Shown piece after piece: positions 1-10,412 of a stretch of 40,780 bases of DNA; the stretch's first letter is position 1; the number at the start of each line of letters is the position of its first letter. Under the pieces are notes generated by a model. The model was not told the DNA's origin. It ran no database searches and worked only from the letters and a program-made list of their open reading frames with translations. The DNA comes from Methyloprofundus sp. GTDB lineage: Bacteria > Pseudomonadota > Gammaproteobacteria > Methylococcales > Methylomonadaceae. The stretch spans positions 1 to 40,780 of the forward strand of contig JAQRMR010000044.1 of the NCBI GenBank assembly GCA_028599115.1, written 5' to 3'. Both the position numbers and the translations under genes were made by a program.

Positions 1-54
1 TTACATGCTGATGTAACAGAAACAGTTAAAGTTTCTATTGTTGCTGAAGATTAA
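1..54 (+). CDS. C-terminal end of an unidentified protein (partial)
   Basis: Frame 1 is open from the window edge to TAA at 52-54 and encodes 17 residues ending VKVSIVAED. A strong intrinsic terminator follows 21 bases later, which supports a real gene end. The alternating hydrophobic and polar residues look like a closing beta-strand. This is too little to name a family. Confidence 0.55.
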   Translation, partial: LHADVTETVKVSIVAED

Positions 55-74
55 TAGTCTTTAAACGCTATTAT

Positions 75-110
75 CAAAAAAAGCCGCGATTTTATTCGCG
101 GCTTTTTTTT
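75..110 (+). terminator. Intrinsic terminator of the left-edge gene
   Basis: AAGCCGCGA (81-89) pairs with TCGCGGCTT (96-104) around the loop TTTTAT, and eight T residues follow (103-110). The A-run at 75-82 extends the stem and would let it also work on the other strand. Confidence 0.9.
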
Positions 111-432
111 GCCTGAAATTTGCGGTGCATTTATATGCTGGGATGATATAAATATAATTGATCTCAGCTATTCCTTATGTTTTAAGTGCTAGCTTAAAGA
201 TAAGGAAGGCAAAATTTTTTTGTAGGTATCTCTTATTTTACTTAGCTGTAAGTTCACTCCACTCGGGAGATAATGATGTAGAATGCCCTCGCTTCCTGAT
301 AAAGGGTGCTGTGATATTTGATTAGGTGTCGGTTCTATCATTGAAGGTAAGTAGAGGTGCTGTAAAACAGAGGGGTGTTACTTAGAAGGTGCGTCCTTAT
401 AAATACTTATAAGAACACTAGAAAAATGGCAT
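111..432. other. Gene-free stretch between two terminators
   Basis: No convincing reading frame is present on either strand. The stretch holds a hairpin at 171-207, a direct repeat GGTGCTGT at 305-312 and 356-363, and a doubled CTTATAA near 395-412. I see no known RNA. It lies between convergent genes, so it need not hold promoters. It could be decayed sequence or an unrecognised small RNA. Confidence 0.4.
171..207. repeat. 14-bp interrupted hairpin
   Basis: TTCCTTAT (171-178) pairs with ATAAGGAA (200-207), and inside it TTTAAG (181-186) pairs with CTTAAA (193-198) around a six-base loop. The only unpaired bases within the stem are GT on one side and G on the other. A run of seven T starts about eight bases downstream on the plus strand, too far for a classical terminator. 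Confidence 0.6.
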
Positions 433-471
433 AAAAAAAGCGCAAACTCTAAAGAGGATGCGCTTTTTTTT
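433..471 (-). terminator. Bidirectional intrinsic terminator after petC
   Basis: AAAGCGCA (437-444) pairs with TGCGCTTT (459-466), with an inner CTC/GAG stem (447-449 and 454-456). The hairpin is flanked by an A-run on the left and a T-run on the right, so it can act in both directions. It lies 18 bases past the petC stop. Confidence 0.8.
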
Positions 472-488
472 ATTAAGAAGAAATGCTT

Positions 489-1208
489 TTAGTGCACATC
501 TTTCCAATATTCTTTCTTCAATAAATAAGCGATGACGCCAAATAATAGAATAAAGAGTAGTACGTATTTACCCATACTTTGGCGTTCTAGTTGCGAAGGT
601 TCGCCGGTATAAACCAAGAAGCTCACAATGTCATTGACGGCCTTATCAAATTGATCAGGAGTCATGGTGCCTTTCTTTTGAATCATAAGTTTATCTATAA
701 CATCTTGACCGTGTTCTTTTTTAAGAACGGCAATTTGTTCGCCTTGTAGTTGCCAAAGCGGATTAGGCATCCCAACATCAGGGAAAACTGCGTTATTGAC
801 CCCTAAAGGTCTAGATGCATCAACATAAAAGCTTTTTAAATAAGTATAAAGCCAGTCAGCGCCTCGTGAGCGGGCAATTAATGATAAATCTGGTGGTGTA
901 GTACCAAACCACTTTTTAGCATCACGGCCATTCATAGCCGTTAGCATTTTGTCATAAATTCCTGCGCCTTCAGGGGCAACATCTTCTAATAAGGTCGTTT
1001 GTTTGATGTCAAAATCATCAGCAATATTTAAGTAGCGAATATATTTTACTGAATGACAGCCTAAGCAATATTCAACATAAAGCTTTGCGCCATTTGCTAA
1101 AGATTTCGAATCAGATAGGTCAGTATCAGCCGATTCTAAGCTAATTTGAGCTGAAGCAAAGGTGCTTAGCGGTAATAGTAGCAGGCAAACTTGTAGTAGT
1201 TTTTTCAT
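489..1208 (-). CDS. petC: Cytochrome c1 of the bc1 complex
   Basis: This is the heme-c subunit of ubiquinol:cytochrome c reductase. It takes electrons from the Rieske protein and passes them to soluble cytochrome c on the periplasmic side. Visible features: a signal peptide at residues 1-20 ending ASA, the heme-binding CLGCH at 48-52, a probable axial Met147 within GMPNP, and one C-terminal membrane helix at about 214-230 followed by a short basic tail. At 239 residues it has the usual proteobacterial length. It starts one base after petB stops and closes the petA-petB-petC operon, just before an intrinsic terminator. Confidence 0.95.
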   Translation of the reverse strand: MKKLLQVCLLLLPLSTFASAQISLESADTDLSDSKSLANGAKLYVEYCLGCHSVKYIRYLNIADDFDIKQTTLLEDVAPEGAGIYDKMLTAMNGRDAKKWFGTTPPDLSLIARSRGADWLYTYLKSFYVDASRPLGVNNAVFPDVGMPNPLWQLQGEQIAVLKKEHGQDVIDKLMIQKKGTMTPDQFDKAVNDIVSFLVYTGEPSQLERQSMGKYVLLFILLFGVIAYLLKKEYWKDVH

Positions 1209-1209
1209 A

Positions 1210-2607
1210 TTAGTCTAAGCTCGCTTTTAAGTTTTTTGCAGTACGGATAAGTACTTTAGCAATACCTGAAGGATCGGGGCGTTTTTGTAAAACTGTTTTG
1301 CCTTCTTTTTCAACAGGGACTTCTTTTATCATTTCATTTGCTGTTTCTACCCAACCAGGGATACGATCCTCAATACTAGGCTGTTCCGTAAGTTGTTTTG
1401 GTACGGTTTTGGTTTTTTCCCAGCGTGTATAAATTGGCATTAATAAGAAGAAACCAAAGTACATCGCAGTGAAAATACGTGCCATTATGGTTGCGGTCGC
1501 CGTAGGAGCTTGCATTCCTAAGTAGCCTAGGCCAATGAAACTGATAACAAATAATAGAATAGCTTTTTTATAGATGCCACCACGATAACGGATTGATTTA
1601 ACCGGGCTACGATCTAACCAAGGTAAGACGAATAAAATACAAATCGCACCACCCATTGCTATAACACCGGCAAACTTATCAGGTATTGCTCTTAAAATAG
1701 CGTAGAACGGGGTGAAATACCAGACAGGTGCAATATGCTCAGGAGTTGCTAAAGGATCAGCAGGGATGAAATTTGCGTGCTCTAAAAAGTAGCCGCCCAT
1801 TTCAGGCATATAGAAAATAACTGTCGCAAAGAAAAATAAGAAGACAGCAACACCGACGATATCTTTTACCGTGTAATAAGGGTGAAAAGGAATGCCATCA
1901 ATAGGATGTCCCCAAGGATCTTTAGATTCTTTGATATTGATGCCATCAGGGTTATTAGAACCCACTTCATGCAGTGCAACAATATGCAGAAAAACTAACA
2001 TAATCAGGATAAGCGGGATAGCAATAACGTGGAAAGCAAAAAAGCGATTTAATGTCGCATCTGAGATCACGTAATCACCACGTACCCAAAGTGATAAATC
2101 ATCACCAATAATAGGGATTGCGCTGAATAAAGAGATAATCACCTGTGCTCCCCAGTAAGACATTTGTCCCCAAGGAAGTAGGTAGCCCATAAATGCTTCT
2201 GCCATTAATGCGACAAATAATAGCATTCCAAAGATCCAGACTAGCTCTCTTGGTTGTTTATATGACCCATAAATAAGTCCTCTAAACATATGTAGATAAA
2301 TAACGATAAAGAAAGCGGAAGCACCTGTTGAGTGCATATATCGCACCAGCCAGCCCCAAGGAACCTCACGCATAATGTATTCAACAGAGTCAAATGCTAA
2401 ACCTGCGTCAGGTTTGTAGTTCATAGTTAATAAAATACCAGTAATAAACTGATTCACTAATACTAGTAGTGCAAGTGAGCCAAAAAAGTACCAGAAATTA
2501 AAGTTTTTAGGCGCGTAGTATTGCGCCATATGGTCATTCCATAATTTAGTGAGTGGAAAGCGGTTAACAACCCAAGTACCGCAACCTGTTAGGTATTTTG
2601 ATTTCAT
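1210..2607 (-). CDS. petB: Cytochrome b of the bc1 complex
   Basis: This is the membrane subunit holding hemes bL and bH and the two quinone sites. Visible features: about eight hydrophobic helices and the heme ligand pairs His92/His106 and His193/His208. The Qo-site tetrapeptide at 294-297 reads PVWY, where mitochondria and alphaproteobacteria have PEWY; the acidic residue is replaced by valine. The last 60 residues form a hydrophilic tail. Its ATG overlaps the petA stop in an ATGA (2604-2607), which implies translational coupling. At 465 residues it is longer than the roughly 400 of short forms because of the C-terminal extension. Confidence 0.96.
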   Translation of the reverse strand: MKSKYLTGCGTWVVNRFPLTKLWNDHMAQYYAPKNFNFWYFFGSLALLVLVNQFITGILLTMNYKPDAGLAFDSVEYIMREVPWGWLVRYMHSTGASAFFIVIYLHMFRGLIYGSYKQPRELVWIFGMLLFVALMAEAFMGYLLPWGQMSYWGAQVIISLFSAIPIIGDDLSLWVRGDYVISDATLNRFFAFHVIAIPLILIMLVFLHIVALHEVGSNNPDGINIKESKDPWGHPIDGIPFHPYYTVKDIVGVAVFLFFFATVIFYMPEMGGYFLEHANFIPADPLATPEHIAPVWYFTPFYAILRAIPDKFAGVIAMGGAICILFVLPWLDRSPVKSIRYRGGIYKKAILLFVISFIGLGYLGMQAPTATATIMARIFTAMYFGFFLLMPIYTRWEKTKTVPKQLTEQPSIEDRIPGWVETANEMIKEVPVEKEGKTVLQKRPDPSGIAKVLIRTAKNLKASLD

Positions 2608-3203
2608 GCGTTTTCCTCAGTATTTGATTCACCAATAATAATGCGTGTTTCGGTTATATAGCGATGTGGAGGAACAACTAAATTGGTAGGGGCAGGTACA
2701 CCACTAACCACACGACCTGCTAAATCGAAACCGGAGCCATGACATGGGCAGAAAAAGCCACCTTTCCAATCATCGCCTAGGTCATTAGGAGCAATTTCGG
2801 GGCGAAAAGTAGGTGAACACCCTAGGTGTGTGCAGAGACCGACAGCAATAAAAATTTCTGGCTTAATTGAGCGAAATTCATTTTTTGCGTATTCAGGTTG
2901 CTCAGATTCCTGTGAACTAGGGTCACTTAATTTTGCCGTATCTGAGGCAAGTATTTCTAGTACTTCAGGAGTACGATTAAGAACCCAAACAGGTTTTCCT
3001 CGCCATGCGGCACGGAGTAGTTGTCCTGTTTCTAATTTACTAATATCAATTTCTACGGGAGCACCAGCTGCTTTGGCTTTAGTACTCGGCTGCATTTGTG
3101 ATAAAAAGGGTACAGCTATATAACCAGTACCTACAGCTCCTACAACGGTTAAAGCCGTTGTTAGAAATTGGCGTTTTGATCGGTCTACGCCTTGCTCGCT
3201 CAT
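2604..3203 (-). CDS. petA: Rieske iron-sulfur subunit of the bc1 complex
   Basis: This 199-residue [2Fe-2S] protein moves electrons from quinol at the Qo site to cytochrome c1. The two cluster-binding boxes CTHLGC and CPCHGSGF are intact (C124, H126, C129 and C152, C154, H155 from this start). The N-terminus carries a Tat-like sequence, RSKRQFL, followed by a hydrophobic anchor; the usual twin arginine is replaced by KR. I chose the ATG at 3203 because GAGGAG lies eight bases upstream. A GTG at 3212 would add three residues but overlaps that ribosome binding site. It is the first gene of the operon. Confidence 0.95.
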   Translation of the reverse strand: MSEQGVDRSKRQFLTTALTVVGAVGTGYIAVPFLSQMQPSTKAKAAGAPVEIDISKLETGQLLRAAWRGKPVWVLNRTPEVLEILASDTAKLSDPSSQESEQPEYAKNEFRSIKPEIFIAVGLCTHLGCSPTFRPEIAPNDLGDDWKGGFFCPCHGSGFDLAGRVVSGVPAPTNLVVPPHRYITETRIIIGESNTEENA

Positions 3204-3255
3204 GAATAACACTCCTCGTTATGTTTACCGCTTATTAATTATTATTTGCTCAATT

Positions 3256-3283
3256 ATTATAATAGAGCATTGGGCTTTTGAAG
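3256..3283 (-). promoter_or_regulatory. Putative petABC promoter
   Basis: A perfect TATAAT lies on the minus strand at 3256-3261, about 52 bases upstream of the petA ATG. The -35 is weak, CTTCAA at 3278-3283 with 16-bp spacing. It lies in the only gap between hisC and petA. Confidence 0.45.
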
Positions 3284-3315
3284 CCTCATATTTATAATGC
3301 AAATTTTATTATAGT

Positions 3316-4395
3316 TTAGATTGTACTTTTTAATGCATTTATAAAAACATTATTTTCTTCAGGTTTTCCTATGGTGACTCGTAAGCAGTCAGTAAGAAGC
3401 CCTTTTTGTGGTGCTAAATTTTTGATTAAAATACCTTTCTCTTTTAATAATTCAAATATTTCTGTTGCCTTATCTTTTGGTGTTTTGAATAAAATAAAGT
3501 TAGCTGAGCTAGGAAAAGGACTAATACCCGGCAATGTACTTAACTGTAAAAACATTCTTGCTCGTTCATTGCGTAGCGTTTCGGTTTGTTCTTGAAACAT
3601 TTCAGGCTTAGACAAGGCAAATTCTGCACTGCATTGGGTAAGAATATTGATGTTGTAGGGCAGCCTAACTTTATTTAATTGCTCAATAATAGTTGGGTTT
3701 CCTGCAATAAACCCTAGGCGTAATCCAGCTAAGCCGAGTTTAGAAACCGTGCGCATGACCAGTAAATTACTGTAATTTTCTAATTCTTTAATGAAACTTG
3801 CATCGGTAAAAGGCGCGTAAGCTTCATCTAAAACAACTAAGCCCTTGCTATGACTTATGATGCTCTTAATGGCATTCGTATCAAACAAATTACCCGTTGG
3901 GTTATTTGGGTAAGCAAGAAAAATAACTTCTGGTTGATGTTTTTCAATGGATTCTAATAGTGCCGGCAGATCTAAATCAAAGCTATCTGCTTGTAAAGGC
4001 AAGCCGTGATAATCTAAACCTAAGCAAAGTGCGATTTGTTTATACATGACAAAGCTTGGTTCTGGCGCCATAACGCAAGAATTTTTAGGCAGTGCCATAA
4101 GTAGTAGTTGAATAATTTCATCGGAACCATTGCCTAATAAAATAGCACTTTCATCTGATATATTATTATATTGCTTTAAAATGCGGCACAAAGATTTTGC
4201 TTCTGGGTCTGGGTAGCGGTTTATTTCGGCAGCATGAACGACTTTTAGCCATTCTTGCTTGATGTCTTCAGGCCAGGTATAAGGATTTTCCATAGCATCT
4301 AATTTAATAAAACCGCTAGCATCAGCAACTTTATAAGCACTTAGCGCTCTGACTTCAGGGCGGATAACAGTGCTTATTAGCTCTTGTTCTTGCAT
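3316..4395 (-). CDS. hisC: Histidinol-phosphate aminotransferase
   Basis: This PLP enzyme makes histidinol phosphate from imidazole-acetol phosphate, using glutamate. Fold-type I motifs are clear: PNNPTG (163-168), DEAY (190-193), the Schiff-base Lys219 in SKLGLAGLRLGF, and a C-terminal arginine in LRVTIG. The frame is open 18 codons further upstream, but that part lies inside the ASCH gene. The ATG at 4395 comes one base after the ASCH stop and gives a normal length of 359 residues. An ATG at 4407 is possible. It is the last gene of the mla-murA-his run. HisC paralogues can be hard to tell apart, but the context with hisG and hisD supports this name. Confidence 0.93.
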   Translation of the reverse strand: MQEQELISTVIRPEVRALSAYKVADASGFIKLDAMENPYTWPEDIKQEWLKVVHAAEINRYPDPEAKSLCRILKQYNNISDESAILLGNGSDEIIQLLLMALPKNSCVMAPEPSFVMYKQIALCLGLDYHGLPLQADSFDLDLPALLESIEKHQPEVIFLAYPNNPTGNLFDTNAIKSIISHSKGLVVLDEAYAPFTDASFIKELENYSNLLVMRTVSKLGLAGLRLGFIAGNPTIIEQLNKVRLPYNINILTQCSAEFALSKPEMFQEQTETLRNERARMFLQLSTLPGISPFPSSANFILFKTPKDKATEIFELLKEKGILIKNLAPQKGLLTDCLRVTIGKPEENNVFINALKSTI

Positions 4396-4396
4396 A

Positions 4397-4732
4397 TTAT
4401 TCGGCATCAACGCGCTTAAAGTGATGCACCCATACGAGTGCAGATTCATCCCACTCCATGCCAGGGTGCATGTTAATAATGAGGTTTTTGTACATTTCTA
4501 AGCTAGGGTAGCCTTCTGCTTGTGCAGAGGCATCGGTCATATCACCAATTGTTTCGCGTGTTAGATCAGTAACAATAAAAGGCACGCCATCTAACTCAAA
4601 AGTTTCATTAGGGTAGGCATAAACACCATCACGCCTTTGTTGTGTTTTTTTGCCTGCTAAAGCGGCTTCAACTAATTTTGGGTGACGCACTAGGCGGTCA
4701 ATTTCGCAGGTTTTTTCTGGATAATCAGTCAT
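4397..4732 (-). CDS. ASCH-domain protein
   Basis: This 111-residue protein looks like a single ASCH domain, a PUA-like beta-barrel fold thought to bind RNA. Recognisable parts are an N-terminal helix with LAGKKTQQRR, the strand pair FELDGVPFIVTDL, the GDMTDASAQAEGY segment and a C-terminal WVHHFKRV strand. Its substrate is unknown. It sits between hisD and hisC, 20 bases after hisD and one base before hisC, so it must be co-transcribed with histidine genes though it has no known step in that pathway. Confidence 0.8.
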   Translation of the reverse strand: MTDYPEKTCEIDRLVRHPKLVEAALAGKKTQQRRDGVYAYPNETFELDGVPFIVTDLTRETIGDMTDASAQAEGYPSLEMYKNLIINMHPGMEWDESALVWVHHFKRVDAE

Positions 4733-4752
4733 TTGGTTCTCTTTAATTATAA

Positions 4753-6054
4753 TTATTTTAAACGGAATTCAGCTGAACGAGCATGCGCTGTTAAACTTTC
4801 GCCGCGGGCTAAAATAGATGCAGTTTTACCTAAAGTATTAGCACCATCAGCAGAGCAAAAAATTAGGCTAGAACGTTTTTGAAAGTCATAAACACCGAGG
4901 GGTGATGAAAAACGCGCAGTGCCTGAAGTGGGTAGTACATGGTTAGGGCCTGCACAGTAATCACCTAAAGCTTCTGCAGTATAACGGCCCATGAAAATAG
5001 CGCCGGCATTACGGATGTGCTCACATAAAGCCGTTGGATCTTCAACAGATAGCTCTAAATGTTCTGGGGCAATGGTATTAGAGACTTCTGCCGCTTCTTC
5101 TAATGATTTCACGTGAATGAGTGCGCCACGAGAAGAGAGAGAGGCTTTAATGATGTCAGCACGTTCCATTTCTGGAAGTAATTTATCAATGCTGTTTGCC
5201 ACGGCATCCAAAAATTCAGCATCGTCAGATAATAAGATGGCTTGTGCATCTTCATCGTGTTCTGCTTGGGAAAATAAATCCATAGCAATCCAATCAGGAT
5301 TAGTTTTTCCATCACAAATAATTAATATTTCAGAAGGTCCGGCAATCATATCGATACCGACTTGCCCGAAGACTAATTTTTTAGCGGTTGCCACATAAAT
5401 ATTTCCAGGGCCAACAATTTTTTCTACAGCAGGGATGGTTTCTGTACCATAAGCCAAAGCAGCAACAGCTTGTGCGCCACCAATAGCAAAAACTCGATCA
5501 ACGCCAGAAAGGTAAGCGGCAGCTAAAACGAGTTCATTAACTACTCCGTTAGGCGTAGGAACAACCATAATCAATTCACGTACACCGGCTACTTTAGCTG
5601 GAATAGCATTCATTAAAACGGATGATGGGTAGGCTGCTTTACCGCCGGGGACGTATAATCCTGCACGGTCTAGCGGAGTAATTTTTTGGCCTAACATAGT
5701 GCCATCGGCTTCAGTATATTGCCATGACTCCATTTTTTGTTTGTCGGCATAAGCGCGTACACGATCAGCCGCAATTTTTAATGCTTCGGCTTTATCGCTA
5801 GCTAAGTTATCCCATGCCGCTTTTAGTGTTGTTTGTGTGATTTCTAGTTCATTTGCATTACTGATGTTGCATTGATCAAATTGATTGGTGTAATCAATCA
5901 CAGCTTGATCACCTTTTGTACGTACATTGGCAATAATATCTAAGACACGTTGATGAATTTCGTGGTCTGATGATTCTTCCCAAGCAAGCAATTGTTGTAA
6001 TTGTGCAGGAAAATCTGAGTCTGTACTATTAAGGCGAGTGATAGGTTGAGTCAT
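4753..6054 (-). CDS. hisD: Histidinol dehydrogenase
   Basis: This enzyme does the last two steps of histidine synthesis, oxidising L-histidinol to histidine with NAD and a zinc ion. Visible motifs are [15 protein letters not shown], the IAGPSEILI segment, the metal-site region [10 protein letters not shown] and the C-terminal APEHLEL and GPNHVLPT segments. The frame is open 13 codons upstream into hisG. The ATG at 6054 lies four bases after the hisG stop and gives 433 residues, the normal size. No strong Shine-Dalgarno sequence precedes it, so translation is probably coupled to hisG. Confidence 0.95.
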   Translation of the reverse strand: MTQPITRLNSTDSDFPAQLQQLLAWEESSDHEIHQRVLDIIANVRTKGDQAVIDYTNQFDQCNISNANELEITQTTLKAAWDNLASDKAEALKIAADRVRAYADKQKMESWQYTEADGTMLGQKITPLDRAGLYVPGGKAAYPSSVLMNAIPAKVAGVRELIMVVPTPNGVVNELVLAAAYLSGVDRVFAIGGAQAVAALAYGTETIPAVEKIVGPGNIYVATAKKLVFGQVGIDMIAGPSEILIICDGKTNPDWIAMDLFSQAEHDEDAQAILLSDDAEFLDAVANSIDKLLPEMERADIIKASLSSRGALIHVKSLEEAAEVSNTIAPEHLELSVEDPTALCEHIRNAGAIFMGRYTAEALGDYCAGPNHVLPTSGTARFSSPLGVYDFQKRSSLIFCSADGANTLGKTASILARGESLTAHARSAEFRLK

Positions 6055-6058
6055 AATT

Positions 6059-6685
6059 TTAACGTTCAGCAAGTGTTTTTTCGAATTGGTCAATAAGGGG
6101 TTGGATAATCGAGTGCTTCATTTTCATTGATGCTTTATTAACAATTAGGCGAGAGCTAATATCCATAATTAATTCGCGAGGCTCTAAGCCATTGGCGCGT
6201 AGAGTGTTTCCGGTATCGACCACATCTACGATGCAATCGGCTAAGCCGACTAAAGGAGCAAGCTCCATTGCGCCATATAATTTGATGATTTCTGCTTGTA
6301 TACCTTGGCTGGCAAAGTAGCGTTCAGCGGTTTTTATATATTTTGTTGCAACTCGCACGCGGCCAGAAATATTAGGTGCATCTTTAGGGGCTGCAGTCAT
6401 TAACTTACAACAAGCAATTTTCAAATCTAAAGGCTCATATAAGTTGTCTGAATCATGCTCAATCAGTACATCTTTTCCGGCAATACCTAAATCGGCTGCG
6501 CCATATTCTACAAAAGTAGGTACGTCAGTCGCACGGATAATGACTAGCTGAACATTATCATGATTGGTTCTTAAAATAAGTTTACGGCTCGTTTTAGGAT
6601 CATCAATAGGGATGATGTTGGCTTCGGCTAATAAGGGAAGCGCGTCGTCGTATATTCTGCCTTTTGAAACAGCAATAGTTAGCAT
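6059..6685 (-). CDS. hisG: ATP phosphoribosyltransferase, short form
   Basis: This enzyme commits ATP and PRPP to histidine synthesis. The start at 6685 gives [19 protein letters not shown], which matches the family N-terminus; the open frame upstream overlaps murA. At 208 residues it is the short HisG form, lacking the C-terminal regulatory domain of the roughly 300-residue long form. Short HisG needs the HisRS-like partner HisZ, which is not in the window. The PRPP loop is visible as [13 protein letters not shown]. It starts 13 bases after murA, so histidine genes are read from the mla-murA transcript. Confidence 0.94.
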   Translation of the reverse strand: MLTIAVSKGRIYDDALPLLAEANIIPIDDPKTSRKLILRTNHDNVQLVIIRATDVPTFVEYGAADLGIAGKDVLIEHDSDNLYEPLDLKIACCKLMTAAPKDAPNISGRVRVATKYIKTAERYFASQGIQAEIIKLYGAMELAPLVGLADCIVDVVDTGNTLRANGLEPRELIMDISSRLIVNKASMKMKHSIIQPLIDQFEKTLAER

Positions 6686-6698
6686 AGTCAAACCTGTT

Positions 6699-8280
<1,582 letters not shown>

Positions 8281-8289
8281 AAAGTAGCT

Positions 8290-8748
8290 TTATTTATCCG
8301 AAGAACTAAACAGGAACTGGCTGATCAGTTCTTCTAGTATTAAAGAAGACTGAGTGAGTTCGATAACACTGCCCTCAACGAGGAAATCATCCATGCCGCC
8401 CGCTGTTAAACCGATATATTTTTCCCCTAATAAGCCAGCGGTATAGATGCTAGCCGAGGTATCTGTTGGTAAATTGGTATATTGTTGGTCAATGCGCATG
8501 CTGACAATAGCATTGTAGTCATCAGCATTGAATTGAATGCGACTAACACGGCCAATAGGCACGCCAGCCATTGAGACGAGTGCTTTATTCTGTAGGCCGT
8601 TAATGTTTTCAAAATTGGCTGTAATTGTGTAACCGGCTTTATTTTGTAGTGCTTGGAAATTACTGACTTGTAGTGCCATAAAAAAGAGTGCGGCAATACC
8701 AATGCAGACAAATAGCCCGACTAAAATTTCGGTAGATTTTGTATTCAT
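8290..8748 (-). CDS. mlaD: MlaD, periplasmic MCE-domain lipid-binding subunit
   Basis: MlaD is the inner-membrane MCE protein that forms a hexameric ring on MlaFE and passes phospholipids between the membrane and the periplasm. It has an N-terminal membrane helix (residues about 8-27), then one MCE domain at about 38-115 with YTITANFENINGL, then the GLLGEKYIGLTAGG segment. The C-terminus is a short hydrophobic helix, as in E. coli. The 152 residues are slightly shorter than the E. coli protein. It begins two bases after mlaE. No mlaC follows; mlaB comes nine bases later. Confidence 0.94.
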   Translation of the reverse strand: MNTKSTEILVGLFVCIGIAALFFMALQVSNFQALQNKAGYTITANFENINGLQNKALVSMAGVPIGRVSRIQFNADDYNAIVSMRIDQQYTNLPTDTSASIYTAGLLGEKYIGLTAGGMDDFLVEGSVIELTQSSLILEELISQFLFSSSDK

Positions 8749-8750
8749 GA

Positions 8751-9554
8751 TTAGGCGGATCCAAACATAATAGCAGTTAATAAAAAGTCAAAAAAGAGGA
8801 TGGCAAAAGCTGAATTAACAACGGTGCGTGTTGTTGCTCTACTAACGCCGGCTGAGGTAGGTAGTGCATCGTAGCCTTCAAATAATGCAATCCAAGAAAC
8901 AACCCAAGCAAAAATAATGCTTTTTATAATGCCATTAACAATATCGTCGTAAAAATCAATCGTCTGTTGCATTTGTGTCCAATAGGAGCCAAGATCTACC
9001 TGAAGTAATTCTACGCCGGTTAAATGACCTCCTAAAATACCGCAACTACTGAACAGTAGGGCTAAAATAGGCAGAGAAAGAAAGCCAGCGAAAAAACGCG
9101 GTGCAATAATATATTTAATAGGGTCGATTGCCATCATTTCCATGCCCGATAATTGTTCGGTGGTTTTCATCAGGCCGATTTCTGCTGTTAATGCTGAGCC
9201 AGCTCGTCCGGCAAATAATAAAGCACTAACAACGGGACCTAATTCCCTAACTAAAGAGGCTGCAACCATAATCCCAAGAGAGGCTTCAGCACCGTAAGTA
9301 GATAATGTGTAAACTCCCTGCAAACCAATGACCATACCGACAAATAAGCCGGAAATAATGATCAGCCAAAAGCTAAGTACACCCACGGAAAACATTTGCT
9401 TGATTAATAACTGAGGGCGCATTAAAACATAAGGCAGTGCCGTGATTATCGAATAAAAGAATAAACTAGCACGCCCGAGTTTAGCTAATGATTTGAGTGT
9501 AACGTGACCTATTTTTTGTAAATAAGCCTGTAAATAAGTCTGTAAATAATTCAT
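8751..9554 (-). CDS. mlaE: MlaE, permease subunit of the Mla transporter
   Basis: MlaE is the inner-membrane permease of the phospholipid transporter that maintains outer-membrane asymmetry. It contains the diagnostic segments SLVRELGPVVSALLFAGRAG and TAEIGLMKTTEQL, and ends with the ATTRTVV segment and a last membrane helix; I count five to six hydrophobic segments. The first dozen residues are a repeat-encoded YLQ/TYLQAYLQ stretch arising from a 12-base triplication (9517-9552). This makes the N-terminus slightly longer than in E. coli. It starts three bases after mlaF ends. Length is 267 residues. Confidence 0.95.
   Translation of the reverse strand: MNYLQTYLQAYLQKIGHVTLKSLAKLGRASLFFYSIITALPYVLMRPQLLIKQMFSVGVLSFWLIIISGLFVGMVIGLQGVYTLSTYGAEASLGIMVAASLVRELGPVVSALLFAGRAGSALTAEIGLMKTTEQLSGMEMMAIDPIKYIIAPRFFAGFLSLPILALLFSSCGILGGHLTGVELLQVDLGSYWTQMQQTIDFYDDIVNGIIKSIIFAWVVSWIALFEGYDALPTSAGVSRATTRTVVNSAFAILFFDFLLTAIMFGSA
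9517..9552 (-). repeat. Three tandem 12-base units at the mlaE start
   Basis: TGTAAATAAGCC (9517-9528), TGTAAATAAGTC (9529-9540) and TGTAAATAATTC (9541-9552) follow one another directly. The unit length is a multiple of three, so copy-number changes keep the frame. On the minus strand it encodes repeated Tyr-Leu-Gln-X next to the start codon. Confidence 0.85.
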
Positions 9555-9557
9555 CGA

Positions 9558-10343
9558 TTAATGAGCGAGTAAATCAGAACTAAAAGAGTCACTAGGGTAA
9601 TGGAAAGGCACAGGGCCATCCGCCTTACCATGCATAAATTGTTGTACCCATTCAGAATCTGATTCAGCAAGCTCTTTAGGCGTTCCTTGACCGGCAATTT
9701 TTCCTTGTGACAAGACATAAATGTAATCTGCAATGGAAGCGGTTTCTTGTACGTCGTGTGAAACAATAATGCTGGTTAAGTGCAGTGTTTTATTCAGGGC
9801 TTGAATTAAGCTGACTAAAACCCCTAAAGAAATAGGGTCTTGCCCAGTAAAAGGCTCGTCATACATAATCATTTCTGGATCTAATGCGATAGCTCTAGCC
9901 ATTGCAACCCGCCGAGCCATTCCGCCTGAAAGTTCGCTAGGCATTAAATTACGAGCGCCACGTAAACCCACTGCATTTAGCTTGAGTAAAACAATGGTAC
10001 GGATTAAAGTTTCAGGTAATTGGGTGTGCTCTCTGATGGGGAAAGCAATATTATCAAAAACACTCATATCACTGAGTAAGGCACCACTTTGAAAAAGCAT
10101 GCCCATTTTTTTGCGCAAGGTATAGAGTTGCGTGCGTGATAATTGATGAATATTTTCTCCATCGATAGTAATGGAGCCGCTATCTGGATTAAGTTGTCCG
10201 CCAATTAATTTTAAAAGCGTGGTTTTTCCAGCGCCACTGGGGCCCATAATCGCAGTGATTTTATGCGGCATAATATCGAGAGAAATATCGTCAAATATTT
10301 TTTGTTCTCCGCGAGAAAATGTAAGGTTCCGAATAGAAATCAT
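9558..10343 (-). CDS. mlaF: MlaF, ATPase subunit of the Mla transporter
   Basis: MlaF powers the MlaFEDB phospholipid transporter from the cytoplasmic face. ABC motifs are complete: Walker A GPSGAGKTT (about 34-42), the signature LSGGMARRVAMARAIALDP, Walker B MIMYDEP and the H-loop SHD. The C-terminal tail with FMHGKADGPVPFHYP is typical of MlaF and is absent from many other ABC ATPases. At 261 residues it is normal. It is the first gene of the minus-strand run mla-murA-his and is divergent from dcd, with a long hairpin in the shared upstream region. Confidence 0.95.
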   Translation of the reverse strand: MISIRNLTFSRGEQKIFDDISLDIMPHKITAIMGPSGAGKTTLLKLIGGQLNPDSGSITIDGENIHQLSRTQLYTLRKKMGMLFQSGALLSDMSVFDNIAFPIREHTQLPETLIRTIVLLKLNAVGLRGARNLMPSELSGGMARRVAMARAIALDPEMIMYDEPFTGQDPISLGVLVSLIQALNKTLHLTSIIVSHDVQETASIADYIYVLSQGKIAGQGTPKELAESDSEWVQQFMHGKADGPVPFHYPSDSFSSDLLAH

Positions 10344-10412
10344 GGTTAATAAAATAGTGTCCTAGAGATTGGCTGAGCGCATATTATAAAGTATGCCTTT
10401 TATAGTTGCCCG

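Noticed and set aside
111..432. Possible copy of the structured element found after zipA
   Set aside because: They share only a short ACTCGGGAG/GCTCGGGAG-like segment; the pairing segments do not match.
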